From the NCBI GenBank assembly GCA_018817425.1, contig JAHITX010000033.1, positions 1-64,000 of the forward strand: 64,000 nt of DNA, given 5' to 3'. The notes under the pieces were generated by a model. The model had not been told where the DNA came from. It saw only the letters and a list, made by a program, of their open reading frames with translations, and made no database searches. This DNA is from Pseudomonadota bacterium. Its GTDB lineage: Bacteria; Desulfobacterota; Desulfobacteria; Desulfobacterales; RPRI01. Both the position numbers and the translations under genes were made by a program. Positions 50,967 through 59,828 of the stretch are shown piece by piece. Positions within the stretch are counted from its first letter, which is position 1, and each line of letters begins with the position of its first letter.

Positions 50967-51155
50967 TTGTTTACGAAGTACGCTATAAGGAAAAATGTTC
51001 CATGTAGTGAATGTTTTTCTCTTCATAGCGATCTATATAAACAAGTAAATGAATTGGAAGTTTATTACATTAAAAATATGGAAGAAATAAGGAAATATCA
51101 GGCTAATTTTAATTCTAATGCTTATTGCTTGCATCGTGCTTCGGAAGAATCCTGA
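50967..51155 (+). CDS. Possible 62-residue hypothetical protein
   Basis: TTG start with GAGAG upstream. Contains a CSEC motif and an acidic/Tyr-rich helix (LYKQVNELEVYYIKNMEEIR). No family recognised. It lies between the two OrfA-like genes, in a region without other candidates. Evidence is weak; it may not be translated. The remaining sequence to 51363 shows no gene. Confidence 0.3.
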   Translation: MFTKYAIRKNVPCSECFSLHSDLYKQVNELEVYYIKNMEEIRKYQANFNSNAYCLHRASEES

Positions 51156-51363
51156 TAAATCAGCCTGGAACGGGACAGGTATTCCATAATGATTTGTCAG
51201 GAATTGCCTTTATATTTATAATACTTCAAATTTGTAGCCGATTCCATATACTGAATAGACAGAAACAAGTGGTATCTGATACTAATTTTCATAATTTATC
51301 TTAAAAACCGTTATCAACAGTAACTTAAAAAAAAATATTCTTATAAAATTGAGAACTCTGCTA

Positions 51364-51564
51364 TTATCCATCCGCTCTTCTTATTCGTCTTTTATCGTCA
51401 AATACATTCACTGCTTCTTTCAGAAATAAAGATTTCCAATTTTTTATTTGATTTGGATGCAGTTCATATCGCACTGCCAATTCTTTAAGATTTTTTTTGT
51501 TATTAATTAATTCCAGTACAACTTTAGCCTTAAAGTCTCCGGTATATGTTTTGCGCTTATTCAT
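51364..51564 (-). CDS. Short IS3-family OrfA-like HTH protein, copy 2
   Basis: 66 residues; AGGAAGG precedes the ATG. About 80% identical to copy 1 at 50681 (KTYTGDFKAKVVLELINNKK, LHPNQIKNWKSLFLKEAVN), ending at the equivalent codon (RIRRADG versus RARRPDK). Upstream DNA is also similar (TTCCTCTATAAAC versus TTCCTGTAGAAAT, then CATAGCGTACTT versus CATAACGTAACTT). So the two copies arose by duplication of a unit of about 280 bp. Same interpretation as copy 1. Confidence 0.7.
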   Translation of the reverse strand: MNKRKTYTGDFKAKVVLELINNKKNLKELAVRYELHPNQIKNWKSLFLKEAVNVFDDKRRIRRADG

Positions 51565-51673
51565 CAGAAAAGACCTTCCTCTATAAACATTTCTATCTCA
51601 TAGCGTACTTCAGTATAATTTGAGTTACAATATTCAGGTTTAAAATCATGACCACTTATATTTTATTGTTGGG

Positions 51674-52225
51674 TTACATTCCCGGAGGCATACCCCCACC
51701 CATACCGCCTCTACCACCCATGCCTCCGCCCATACCTCCTCTGCCGCCTGGTCTTTTTTCATCCATTTTAGGTCTCTCGTCATTCGTCGATATAGGCAGC
51801 AGTTTAACCATCATTTCCCGAAATTTCATCATCTGTTCTTCCGGCAGAAACGCGGCGAGTTGCTCCCCGGTTGAATCACCAAGGCGTTGCAATTCACATT
51901 TCATACAGCAGTTTTCTCTGTTTTTCCATTTATACTTTTCAATAATTGCCTTCTGCTTTTTGCAGTACTCTTCCATTATAGGACGAACCTTTTCTTGCTG
52001 CTCATCACTCAGGCCGAGTCTATCCGTCATAGAAGAAATAAGTTCTTCCGGTGTATACTGCGGCATGATCATTTCCCCATCAGGAGGAGGCCCTCCTCTC
52101 TCCCCCATCCTGTCATGTGAACACGCCGACAGAAAGATGAGCAGAAAAATAAGTATCATTTTCGGCAGTTGATTTAAAATACTATTTTTACAAATACAGG
52201 TTGCAGATTTGATTCTTTCATTCAT
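51674..52225 (-). CDS. Spy/CpxP-like periplasmic lipoprotein with Met/Gly-rich tail
   Basis: 183 residues. Lipoprotein signal MILIFLLIFLSAC with Cys near residue 35. The mature part has Spy/CpxP-like helices (YTPEELISSMTDRLGLSDEQ, VRPIMEEYCKKQKAIIEKY, LAAFLPEEQMMKFREMM). Cysteines in NCCMKCELQ replace a typical LTxxQ region. The end is a tandem GGRGGMGGGM repeat rich in Gly and Met. Periplasmic chaperone or metal-sensor (CnrX/ZraP-like) roles are possible; the Met and Cys residues suggest copper or similar ions. It lies downstream of the MacAB-type operon on the same strand. AAGGAAA before the ATG. Confidence 0.75.
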   Translation of the reverse strand: MNERIKSATCICKNSILNQLPKMILIFLLIFLSACSHDRMGERGGPPPDGEMIMPQYTPEELISSMTDRLGLSDEQQEKVRPIMEEYCKKQKAIIEKYKWKNRENCCMKCELQRLGDSTGEQLAAFLPEEQMMKFREMMVKLLPISTNDERPKMDEKRPGGRGGMGGGMGGRGGMGGGMPPGM

Positions 52226-52270
52226 TGTGATTTCCTTTCTTATAATTATGTTTTTGTACCCCAGGCATCA

Positions 52271-53482
52271 TCATTCGTATCGCAAGGCCTCGATTGGATC
52301 CATTTGAGCGGCCTTGCGGGCCGGGAAATATCCAAAAACAATCCCTACGGCAGCCGAAAACAAAAAGGCCAGAAACACAATGCCGGGATTGAATATAAAT
52401 GGAACACCCAGAACCCTGGCACCGATTTGAGCAGTGATCAGGCCAAATATGATTCCTGTAATTCCGCCAAAACAGGAAAGTACAACAGCCTCAACCAGAA
52501 ACTGCATGAGCACCTCCTGTTCCAAAGCACCAATGGCTAACCGGGTGCCGATTTCACGTGTACGTTCGGTAACCGATACCAGCATGATATTCATGATGCC
52601 GATGCCACCAACCAAAAGACTTACTGCAGCAACAGCCCCCAACAATGCTGTAAGCACTTGCGTAGTGCCTGTCAGCATAGTGACAATTTCCTGCATATCC
52701 ATGACATGAAAATCATCATCCTTGCCTGTCGCTATACGCCGACGTTCCCGCATCAGCCTCTCGATGTCTTCTTTAACTTTGGTAGTAGAAACACCGTTTT
52801 TTGCTGAGATTAAAATTTGCTGGATATCTTTATTCCCGGCCATCCGTCGCTGAAGTGTTCGTAACGGAATAATTACCAGATCGTCTTCGTCCGAACCAAA
52901 GCTTGACTGACCTTTGGTTTCAAGCACTCCAATAACCCGGCAGGTCAATTTTCCCATGCGAATGGCTTCACCCAGAGAATTTTGACCGCCGAAGAGTTTT
53001 TCACGAACTGTATCTCCAAGGATGCACACAGCACGACCGCTGCGCAACTCGCCGTCGGTAAATTCGCGCCCCTTTTTAAGCCGCCAGTTCCTGACCTGAA
53101 GATATGCATTGGTACTGCCGTTAATCGTGGTTGACCAGTTTAAATTACTGTAAATTGCCTGCGCCCCCTGTGATCCAACGGGAGCCACCGCAGCCAGTCC
53201 TGAAATCTCACGGCTGATGACTTCGGCATCGTCAACTTCCAGATTCTTTGCTGTTGATCGTGTGCCGCCGGGCCCACGCTGGCCCTGACCCGGTCTTACC
53301 TGCAACAGATTGCTGCCAAGGCTCGAAATATTGGCGGTTACCTGCGCGGTTGCCCCGTTTCCTAAGGTCACCATGGTGATAACAGCCGCAACACCGATAA
53401 CAATACCAAGGATAGTAAGCGATGAGCGCAGAACATTTCGACGGATTTCTCTCAATGCCAGAAAAAATGTTTCCCAAAACAT
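52271..53482 (-). CDS. MacB-type ABC transporter permease
   Basis: 403 residues. Four membrane helices with a large periplasmic domain between helices 1 and 2, the type-VII ABC layout. Conserved: LREIRRNVLRSSLTILGIVIGVAAVITMVTLG (in part), GSNLLQVRPGQGQ, LLVGGIGIMNIMLVSVTERTREIGTRLAIGA and the C-terminal PARKAAQMDPIEALRYE. ATPase is the separate upstream gene, whereas E. coli MacB is one chain. These pumps drive mechanotransmission of peptides, lipids or siderophore-like molecules to a TolC-type exit. Start overlaps the ATPase stop. Confidence 0.92.
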   Translation of the reverse strand: MFWETFFLALREIRRNVLRSSLTILGIVIGVAAVITMVTLGNGATAQVTANISSLGSNLLQVRPGQGQRGPGGTRSTAKNLEVDDAEVISREISGLAAVAPVGSQGAQAIYSNLNWSTTINGSTNAYLQVRNWRLKKGREFTDGELRSGRAVCILGDTVREKLFGGQNSLGEAIRMGKLTCRVIGVLETKGQSSFGSDEDDLVIIPLRTLQRRMAGNKDIQQILISAKNGVSTTKVKEDIERLMRERRRIATGKDDDFHVMDMQEIVTMLTGTTQVLTALLGAVAAVSLLVGGIGIMNIMLVSVTERTREIGTRLAIGALEQEVLMQFLVEAVVLSCFGGITGIIFGLITAQIGARVLGVPFIFNPGIVFLAFLFSAAVGIVFGYFPARKAAQMDPIEALRYE

Positions 53483-54210
53483 TAAGCTTCTTCTCCCTGC
53501 TGATGACCATTGTCGATATATCCGTCAATAAAATGAACCTGACGTCCGGCATATCTTGCCATATCCGTTTCATGGGTTACCATGATAATGGTAATACCTC
53601 TTTCACGGTTAAAGCGTGTCAGAAGCTCCATAACTTCTCTGCTGCGAGCCGAATCCAGATTCCCTGTCGGCTCATCTGCAAGTAATATCTGCGGCTTTGT
53701 AACAATTGCGCGGGCAATGGCAACACGCTGTTGTTGCCCTCCGGACAGCTCAGCCGGAGTATGCAATTCCCATCCCTTAAGCCCCACGGCATCAAGCGCT
53801 TCCAATGCTTGCATCCGCCGAACGGAAACCGGGATACCACGATAGATCAGCGGCAATTCCACATTTTCCCTGGCCGATGTGCGATTTAAAAGATTAAAAC
53901 CCTGAAATACAAATCCCAGATAACTGCGACGCAGTACAGCACGCTGATCACGGGTCAGCTTTTCAACCTTAATGCCTTTAAAACAATAAGTACCGGCACT
54001 CGGAAGATCCAGACAGCCCAATATATTCATACAGGTGGATTTACCTGACCCGCTTGGCCCCATCACAGCTACAAACTCTCCTGAATCAATTCGCAGAGAA
54101 ATACCCCTTAAGGCATACATTGCGGCACTGCCTGTTCCATATACCTTGGATACTGCCTGCAATTCGATCATGGACTCACTGCTTTTCGGGTTGGAATTTT
54201 CCATAATCAT
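53482..54210 (-). CDS. MacB/LolD-type ABC ATPase
   Basis: 242 residues. Walker A GPSGSGKSTCMNILGCLD, Q loop FQGFNLLNRTSARENVELPL, signature LSGGQQQRVAIARAI, Walker B ILLADEPTGNLDS, switch His in MVTHETDMARYAG. Pairs with the downstream permease. Start overlaps the MacA-type gene (4 bp) and the stop overlaps the permease start, so the three are translationally coupled. Confidence 0.94.
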   Translation of the reverse strand: MIMENSNPKSSESMIELQAVSKVYGTGSAAMYALRGISLRIDSGEFVAVMGPSGSGKSTCMNILGCLDLPSAGTYCFKGIKVEKLTRDQRAVLRRSYLGFVFQGFNLLNRTSARENVELPLIYRGIPVSVRRMQALEALDAVGLKGWELHTPAELSGGQQQRVAIARAIVTKPQILLADEPTGNLDSARSREVMELLTRFNRERGITIIMVTHETDMARYAGRQVHFIDGYIDNGHQQGEEA

Positions 54211-55532
54211 TTACTTATATTTATTGTATCAACAACAAGCACCGTTCCCGGTTCAAGATCACCTGATACCACCTGCGTCATGGTTCCATCGGTTGCGCCG
54301 ATTGTGACGGAAACGGAAACAAGACGGCTGTCATTTATCATCCAGACTTTTTGCTCTTTCCTGTTGGATTTTTGACTTGCGATCTGATTCGATGATGATT
54401 TCGGGTGTGGCGGTCTTGGAAGCAGCTTGCTGACAATCCCTCCCGAGCCGGATAATTCATCTTCACTGTTTTCAGATTCCGTTACCGGCGGAGTAAAACG
54501 CAAAGCCGCATTCGGCAACAGAATCGCATTTTCGATCTTCTTGACAGTTATATCCGCAGTAGCCGTCATACCGGGCCGTAGTAATATTTCGGAGTTATCC
54601 ACCTTCAGTACAGTCTCATAGGTTACTACGCCATCTGTGGTCGTAGCACCATAACGAACCTGACTGATAAGGGCCGGAAAAGTTTGGTCCGGGTAAGCAT
54701 CCACAGTAAACGTGGCACCCTGACCTTTTTTCACCTGGCTCACATCGGCTTCATCAACATCCACATGTAATTCCATTTGAGTCAAGTCCTCGGCCAGAGT
54801 GAAAAGCACCGGGGCCTGAAGTGATGCTGCAACGGTCTGACCCGGATCCACACTACGAGTGAGAACTATACCGTTGATCGGAGAGCGGATAACCGCTTTT
54901 GATAAGTCTGTTTGATTGGCTTCAAGCGTTGCCCTTGCCTGGGAAACCGCTGCCCTGGCACTTGCTTCATCTGCCTTGGCACGCTCGAATGCTGCCTCTC
55001 CGGCATCAAGATCAGACTGTGAAGGCACCTTTTTATTGCTCAATTGCCATGCTCTTTGAAGTTGCGAGAGTTTGCTGCCGGTTTCAGTGACAGTCGCTTT
55101 TGCCTGCATTACCTTTGCATTTGCAGATTCAAGGGCTGCTTTGTATTGCAAAACCGCAGCTTCAAGCTTGGCAGTATCAAGCCGTGCCAGTGCCTGGCCT
55201 ACTTTGACCCGATCATTATAATCGACCGCAACGGTCTTGATAATCCCGGATAACTCGCTGCCCACATCAACCTGGTTGGTCGGTTCAAGAGTCCCGGTGG
55301 CATTGACGGTAATGGTAATATCTCCGCGTTGTACTGTTTGCGTTTTATAGGATACATTTTGAGATCCATTATTTTTACTCCATTTGAACGTAACAAAAGC
55401 TATTAACAGTACTGCAAGTATCAGGATAATCCTGCGTTTCAATCGTCCGGCACTCTTCTTAGGAGAGTCCATCCCCAAAAGTTTGGAAATATCATCATTA
55501 TGTTGGGCATCTGTGTTTTCTTTTTTTTTCAT
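54207..55532 (-). CDS. MacA-type periplasmic adaptor (membrane fusion protein)
   Basis: 441 residues. A single N-terminal membrane anchor (IILILAVLLIAFVTF) is preceded by a basic cytosolic tail. Lipoyl/barrel-sandwich halves: ITVNATGTLEPTNQVDVGSE and KAVIRSPINGIVLTRSVDPGQTVA. They surround a long alpha-helical hairpin (about 125-200, KATVTETGSKLSQLQRAWQL). The C-terminal membrane-proximal domain ends VLVVDTINISK. It joins the ABC permease to the TolC-type channel. Overlaps both neighbours by four bases. Confidence 0.93.
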   Translation of the reverse strand: MKKKENTDAQHNDDISKLLGMDSPKKSAGRLKRRIILILAVLLIAFVTFKWSKNNGSQNVSYKTQTVQRGDITITVNATGTLEPTNQVDVGSELSGIIKTVAVDYNDRVKVGQALARLDTAKLEAAVLQYKAALESANAKVMQAKATVTETGSKLSQLQRAWQLSNKKVPSQSDLDAGEAAFERAKADEASARAAVSQARATLEANQTDLSKAVIRSPINGIVLTRSVDPGQTVAASLQAPVLFTLAEDLTQMELHVDVDEADVSQVKKGQGATFTVDAYPDQTFPALISQVRYGATTTDGVVTYETVLKVDNSEILLRPGMTATADITVKKIENAILLPNAALRFTPPVTESENSEDELSGSGGIVSKLLPRPPHPKSSSNQIASQKSNRKEQKVWMINDSRLVSVSVTIGATDGTMTQVVSGDLEPGTVLVVDTINISK

Positions 55533-57052
55533 TCCGGTTCTTTCTTATCTTCTTTGGTAATGCCAAGAGCGTTTGATGTCCACCCACCTCCGAGGGCTTT
55601 ATATAAACGTATTAAATCGGAGGCAACGGCATTCTCGCTTTGTGCCAACTGATCCTCAAAAGAAAGCAGGGAACGCTGAGTTTCCAATACATCGCTAAAC
55701 CCCATCAATCCGGCATTGAACTTGACCTGTGATAGATGGGCAGCCTCTCGTGCAGCTTGAGCAGCTTCTTTTAATGACTCTCTTGACACTTGCTCCTGGT
55801 CAAACGCAACAAGGGCATTTTCCACTTCTTCCAGAGCTGTGAGAATCACAGATTCGTACTGAAATAATTTTTGCTCCTGAAGCGCCGACTGAATATCTAT
55901 GTTCCGGCGGATAGCACCGGCATCAAAAATTGTCCAGGTAACTTCAGGACCGATGCTGTAAGTTCTACTGCCTTTTGAAAATAGGTTTCCGGTAGATAAG
56001 GCATCAAGGCCGATCGAGCCGGCCAAGCTGAGTTTTGGATAAAGCTCTGCCGTGGCTACGCCGATTTTAGCTGTCTGCGCAGCTAAGTTGCGCTCTGCCT
56101 GATACACGTCCGGTCTGTGGCGTAAAGCATCTGCCGGTATGCTTACAGCCACTTCAAGCGGCACAACCGGAATCGGCTTTGTAACTTCAAGTTGCTTAAG
56201 TACTGCTCCGGGTTGTTCACCCAGTAAGACGGCCAAACGATTATTTGCCTCCCTGAAACCTGTTCGCAGGGTGGGCATCTGAGAACGGGTGTTAGCCAGA
56301 TTGTACCAAGCCTGTTGCAGCTCCAGGTCATCGCTTAGGCCTGCCTGAAATCGTAATTGAACCAATTTGTAAGTTTCTTCCTGGGTTTTGATGTTGGAAT
56401 CCGTTAGCACCATTCGGGTCTGGTAGCTGCGGGCATCTACATAGTTAAGAGCAACTTCAGCCAGTAAAGAAATGATAACATTGCGCAAATCCGCATCGGT
56501 GGATTGCAGCTCAGCTTCGGCAACCTCAATTGAACGCCTGACACCGCCAAAGACATCCAACTCCCAGCCGGCATCGAAACCCAGAGCATAAAGTTCGCCC
56601 TCGGTGCCCGAGCCGCTGTTTCCGCTGCTGCGGGTTTTGGTTGCTTTGCCAGAAGAATTAATGACAGGAAAGAGGGCTGACCGGCTTATACCCCTGTTGG
56701 CACGCGCTTCGCGCACCCTTGCCCGTGCTTCCTTTAGATCAAGATTGCCCTTGACTGCGCATAAAATCAGATCCGAAAGGACAGGATCATTAAAAGTATT
56801 CCACCACTCAGCCAGTGTCCGGGTGTCTGCCTTTTTAGCAGTAAGGCCGTTTTTAAGATCCGTATGCCACTTGCCGGATACTTCCAACTCTTGCCGAACA
56901 TAATCAGGGCCCACGGATGCACACCCAAAAAGATCTGTCAGCATAAACAGCACCAATAGCAACTCAAAAAACCCGGAAAACAAATAATCTCTTGTCCTGC
57001 TGATTTTTATCCTGTTAAAAGTTTTGTTTTTATTTTTGGTAGTTTTGATCAT
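55529..57052 (-). CDS. TolC/NodT-type outer-membrane efflux lipoprotein
   Basis: 507 residues. Lipoprotein signal ending LFGC (Cys about 44), then SVGPDYVRQELEVSGKW. The two OEP repeats follow: helices with EARARVREARANRGISRSAL, LRFQAGLSDDLELQQAWYNL, then AERNLAAQTAKIGVATAELY, LSLAGSIGLD and KFNAGLMGFSDVLETQRSLL. Forms the outer-membrane exit duct for the MacA/MacB-type pump encoded directly downstream. First large gene of the operon; the 28-residue ORF at 57110 precedes it. Confidence 0.93.
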   Translation of the reverse strand: MIKTTKNKNKTFNRIKISRTRDYLFSGFFELLLVLFMLTDLFGCASVGPDYVRQELEVSGKWHTDLKNGLTAKKADTRTLAEWWNTFNDPVLSDLILCAVKGNLDLKEARARVREARANRGISRSALFPVINSSGKATKTRSSGNSGSGTEGELYALGFDAGWELDVFGGVRRSIEVAEAELQSTDADLRNVIISLLAEVALNYVDARSYQTRMVLTDSNIKTQEETYKLVQLRFQAGLSDDLELQQAWYNLANTRSQMPTLRTGFREANNRLAVLLGEQPGAVLKQLEVTKPIPVVPLEVAVSIPADALRHRPDVYQAERNLAAQTAKIGVATAELYPKLSLAGSIGLDALSTGNLFSKGSRTYSIGPEVTWTIFDAGAIRRNIDIQSALQEQKLFQYESVILTALEEVENALVAFDQEQVSRESLKEAAQAAREAAHLSQVKFNAGLMGFSDVLETQRSLLSFEDQLAQSENAVASDLIRLYKALGGGWTSNALGITKEDKKEPE

Positions 57053-57109
57053 TAAGTAAAGGTAAACCGTAATAAATATTATTGCCGTTGTTTGTTCATG
57101 TTCAGCTAA

Positions 57110-57196
57110 TTACCACCACCGTCTTCTTCCATGAAAGGTTCCATGTGATGGGGGCCTTTTCCATTTCCAGACAAATGCTATCCTTTTTAAACTCAT
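57110..57196 (-). CDS. 28-residue Trp/Arg-rich small ORF upstream of the efflux operon
   Basis: ATG (complement of 57194-57196) follows AAGGAGATGTAAA, a strong ribosome site. The peptide MSLKRIAFVWKWKRPP continues SHGTFHGRRRWW and stops: net charge strongly positive, four Trp, no acidic residue. It lies 57 bp upstream of the TolC-type gene on the same strand. It could be a leader peptide whose translation controls the operon, or a small cationic membrane-active peptide. No known family. Confidence 0.55.
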   Translation of the reverse strand: MSLKRIAFVWKWKRPPSHGTFHGRRRWW

Positions 57197-57270
57197 TTTA
57201 CATCTCCTTGTTTTGGTTTATGATTTAGGGTTTTCCGGTATTTATCCTTTTGATTTAAAATAAACATAAA

Positions 57271-57320
57271 ATGTAAAGGAATTATTTTAATTTGACATGA
57301 AATTGTAAAGATTTTGTAAA
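57271..57320 (+). promoter_or_regulatory. Direct-repeat operator and promoter of the two-component genes
   Basis: TTGTAAA occurs at 57303-57309 and 57314-57320, an 11-bp period typical of OmpR/PhoB-type tandem binding. A third half-site ATGTAAA lies at 57271-57277, three helical turns upstream. TTGACA (57292-57297) with a 17-bp spacer to TGTAAA (57315-57320) could be the rightward promoter overlapped by the sites. Autoregulation, and control of the divergent efflux operon, are inferred. Confidence 0.55.
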
Positions 57321-57423
57321 TCAGCTTGCTTCCATGATATGAATCATACTTATATTAAATTTAAACTGATCGTTTTACATTGGGGAAACAATAAAATCCG
57401 ATTTGTTTTGCTGCGAGAAAATT

Positions 57424-58164
57424 ATGATGCTTTCAGGCAATTTACCATTCAGGCTTAAGATCCTGATTGTAGATGACGACAAAAAATTGTGCCGGCTGGT
57501 CAAAGACTATCTGGAACCTATGGGCTATGATTTATCTTTGGCACATACCGGAACGGAGGGATTGACAAAAGCCCTGACCGGTAATTTTCACGTAGTGATT
57601 CTTGATGTCATGATGCCGGAGATGGACGGTTTTGAAGTATTAAAAAAACTGCGGAAGGAATCCGATATACCTGTATTAATGCTGACTGCAAGAGGGGATG
57701 AGACAGACAGGATTGTAGGTCTCGAAATAGGCGCCGATGATTATCTTCCGAAAACTTTTTCCTCAAGAGAGCTTCTGGCACGCATCCGGGCCGTAACCCG
57801 TCGGTATTATAAATCCGAACAACCGGCAATGGTCTCATCGGGCAGTAACACACTGATATCGGGCGTTCTTGTAATCAGCCAAAAATCACGCATGGTTCGG
57901 TTGGGAGCAAAGACACTGTCCCTGACTCCTATCGAATTCGATCTTCTGGTGTGCCTGGTCAAAGCATCCGGGCGAATATTAAGCCGTGATCAGCTTTTGG
58001 ACGCCGTTTCCGGCCGAAGCTACGAAGTGTTTGATCGCTCAATAGATGTACATATTTCCTCACTTAGGCATAAGTTGGGGGACAATAGCCGCAAACCCAA
58101 ATTCATTAAAACCGTTCGATCGGCCGGGTATATGTTCAGATCCCCGGATAGTCAAAAGCTATGA
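57424..58164 (+). CDS. OmpR/CpxR-type response regulator
   Basis: 246 residues from ATG 57424 (a TTG seven codons earlier is also open). Receiver domain: acidic pocket ILIVDDDKKL, phospho-Asp in VVILDVMMPEMDG, Thr in LMLTARGDETD, and Lys in DYLPKTFSSREL (normally DYLPKPF; here Thr replaces Pro). A winged-helix DNA-binding domain follows at about 150-245 (LTPIEFDLLVCLVKASGRIL, SIDVHISSLRHKLGD, IKTVRSAGYMF). Overlaps the kinase gene by 4 bp. Divergent from the efflux operon, which is its likely target. Confidence 0.93.
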   Translation: MMLSGNLPFRLKILIVDDDKKLCRLVKDYLEPMGYDLSLAHTGTEGLTKALTGNFHVVILDVMMPEMDGFEVLKKLRKESDIPVLMLTARGDETDRIVGLEIGADDYLPKTFSSRELLARIRAVTRRYYKSEQPAMVSSGSNTLISGVLVISQKSRMVRLGAKTLSLTPIEFDLLVCLVKASGRILSRDQLLDAVSGRSYEVFDRSIDVHISSLRHKLGDNSRKPKFIKTVRSAGYMFRSPDSQKL

Positions 58165-59633
58165 AACCATTTTCCTCTTTACTAACCAAAATACTTTTCT
58201 GGCTGTTTTTAAACATGGCGGTTATAGCAGGAGTTTTATTTGTGTTCTTTGCTTTCCAGTTTCAAATGGATCTTAATGCTTTTTTCGGACGGCAGACATT
58301 TGATCGGATGCATGTTGCCGGAAGGTTGATTTCATATGAGCTTAGTAAGACCAATCGGGCAAACTGGTCTGATGTACTTACCCGTCACAGTAAAATTAAT
58401 CATGTGAATTTTGCTCTTGTACTTGAAGATGGAACTCAATATCTTTCAAAAGATATGGGTATCCCCAGCTCTGTAATGAAAACAGTTGTGGATTCTCTCA
58501 AGCCGCCGCCACCGCCGGATGACTTTCAGCTTTCCACTAAATTATCCAAAAATCAAGAAATGCAAAAGCAATACAAACAGGAAGCTAAGCATGTTGAAAA
58601 GCCCCGGATAATGATGCGCACCCAAAACCCTGCACGATACTGGGCGCGTATTCTGGTTCCGATTCCGATCGAGCATCCGCACCAGCACCCGCCTGCAATG
58701 CTTATTGCCGTATCCGATTCAATAACAGGAAACGGCTTTTTCTTTGATCCGCTTCCGTGGATAATTGCTGTTGCATCAATATTATTCATTTCGATTCTGT
58801 TCTGGATACCATTAGTGAGAAATATCACCAGGCCGATTGTAAGAATGACCCACACTGCTGAAGAAATCACAAGAGGAAATTTCGATGTAAGAATCAAAGA
58901 GCCGAGAACCGATGAAATCGGACGCCTGGCAAGCGCCATAAACCACATGACATCGCGTTTGGATGCTTATATGAAGGGCCAAAAGCGGTTTTTGGGGGAT
59001 GTGGCCCACGAACTGGGGTCACCCATAGCCCGGATTCAGTTCGGATTGGGTATCCTTGAACAAAGAGCCGATGAAGATAATCTAAAGCGTGTGGCTGATG
59101 TAATCGAAGATGTTGCTCATATGTCAAATCTTGTAAATGAATTGCTTTCATTTTCAAGGGCTGAAACAAACCCGTTACGAGTTAAACCCATAGTCGTACA
59201 ATTACTTCCCATAATCGAGCGTGTAGTGCAACGTGAGAGCCTTTCAGCAACTAAGATCATTATTGATGCCGGACATCAGATTAAAGCTATTGCAGATCCT
59301 GAACTTTTAAGCAGAGCCATTGCCAATGTTGTTAGGAACTCGATAAGATATGCAGCGAACACCGGGCCGGTTCTGATCAAAACTGAAAGAAAAGAAAAGA
59401 AAATAGTAATTGAACTCAGGGATTCAGGACCCGGAGTTCCCGAAGATTTATTGGATCAGCTATTTGAGCCTTTCTACCGTATAGAGCCCTCCCGCAACCG
59501 GGATTCGGGCGGTGTCGGCCTTGGGCTGGCCATTGTAAAAACATGCATTGAAGCTTGCGGTGGTACCGTATCCGCACGAAACCTTAAGCCCAAAGGATTT
59601 GCAGTAACAATTATACTGAAAGCAAATAAATAG
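58161..59633 (+). CDS. Sensor histidine kinase, EnvZ/CpxA type
   Basis: 490 residues. Two membrane helices (about 11-33 and 197-220) bracket a ~165-residue periplasmic sensor with a Pro run (KPPPPPDDFQ) and a His/Pro-rich patch (PIEHPHQHPPAML), which might bind metal. A HAMP domain (RNITRPIVRMTHTAEEI) leads to HisKA with phospho-His in FLGDVAHELGSPIARIQ. The HATPase has NVVRNSIRYA, LRDSGPGVPEDLLD and GGVGLGLAIVKTC. Phosphorylates the regulator encoded just upstream. His, Met and Cys in this module hint at a metal signal; that is inference. Confidence 0.93.
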   Translation: MKPFSSLLTKILFWLFLNMAVIAGVLFVFFAFQFQMDLNAFFGRQTFDRMHVAGRLISYELSKTNRANWSDVLTRHSKINHVNFALVLEDGTQYLSKDMGIPSSVMKTVVDSLKPPPPPDDFQLSTKLSKNQEMQKQYKQEAKHVEKPRIMMRTQNPARYWARILVPIPIEHPHQHPPAMLIAVSDSITGNGFFFDPLPWIIAVASILFISILFWIPLVRNITRPIVRMTHTAEEITRGNFDVRIKEPRTDEIGRLASAINHMTSRLDAYMKGQKRFLGDVAHELGSPIARIQFGLGILEQRADEDNLKRVADVIEDVAHMSNLVNELLSFSRAETNPLRVKPIVVQLLPIIERVVQRESLSATKIIIDAGHQIKAIADPELLSRAIANVVRNSIRYAANTGPVLIKTERKEKKIVIELRDSGPGVPEDLLDQLFEPFYRIEPSRNRDSGGVGLGLAIVKTCIEACGGTVSARNLKPKGFAVTIILKANK

Positions 59634-59828
59634 AAAAATAATTATTATTGTACTAAATTCTTTTCTTTTGATAAATTACCAGCACATCAGATATATTCTA
59701 TTATATCAATAAACTACATACACTTCTTATAACTCATACATAAAGATATATTTATAAAACCGGGGGAAAAGCTAAAGTAAAATATTACTATGCCGATAAA
59801 ATAATCAAAGGCATTTGTCCGGATTGGA

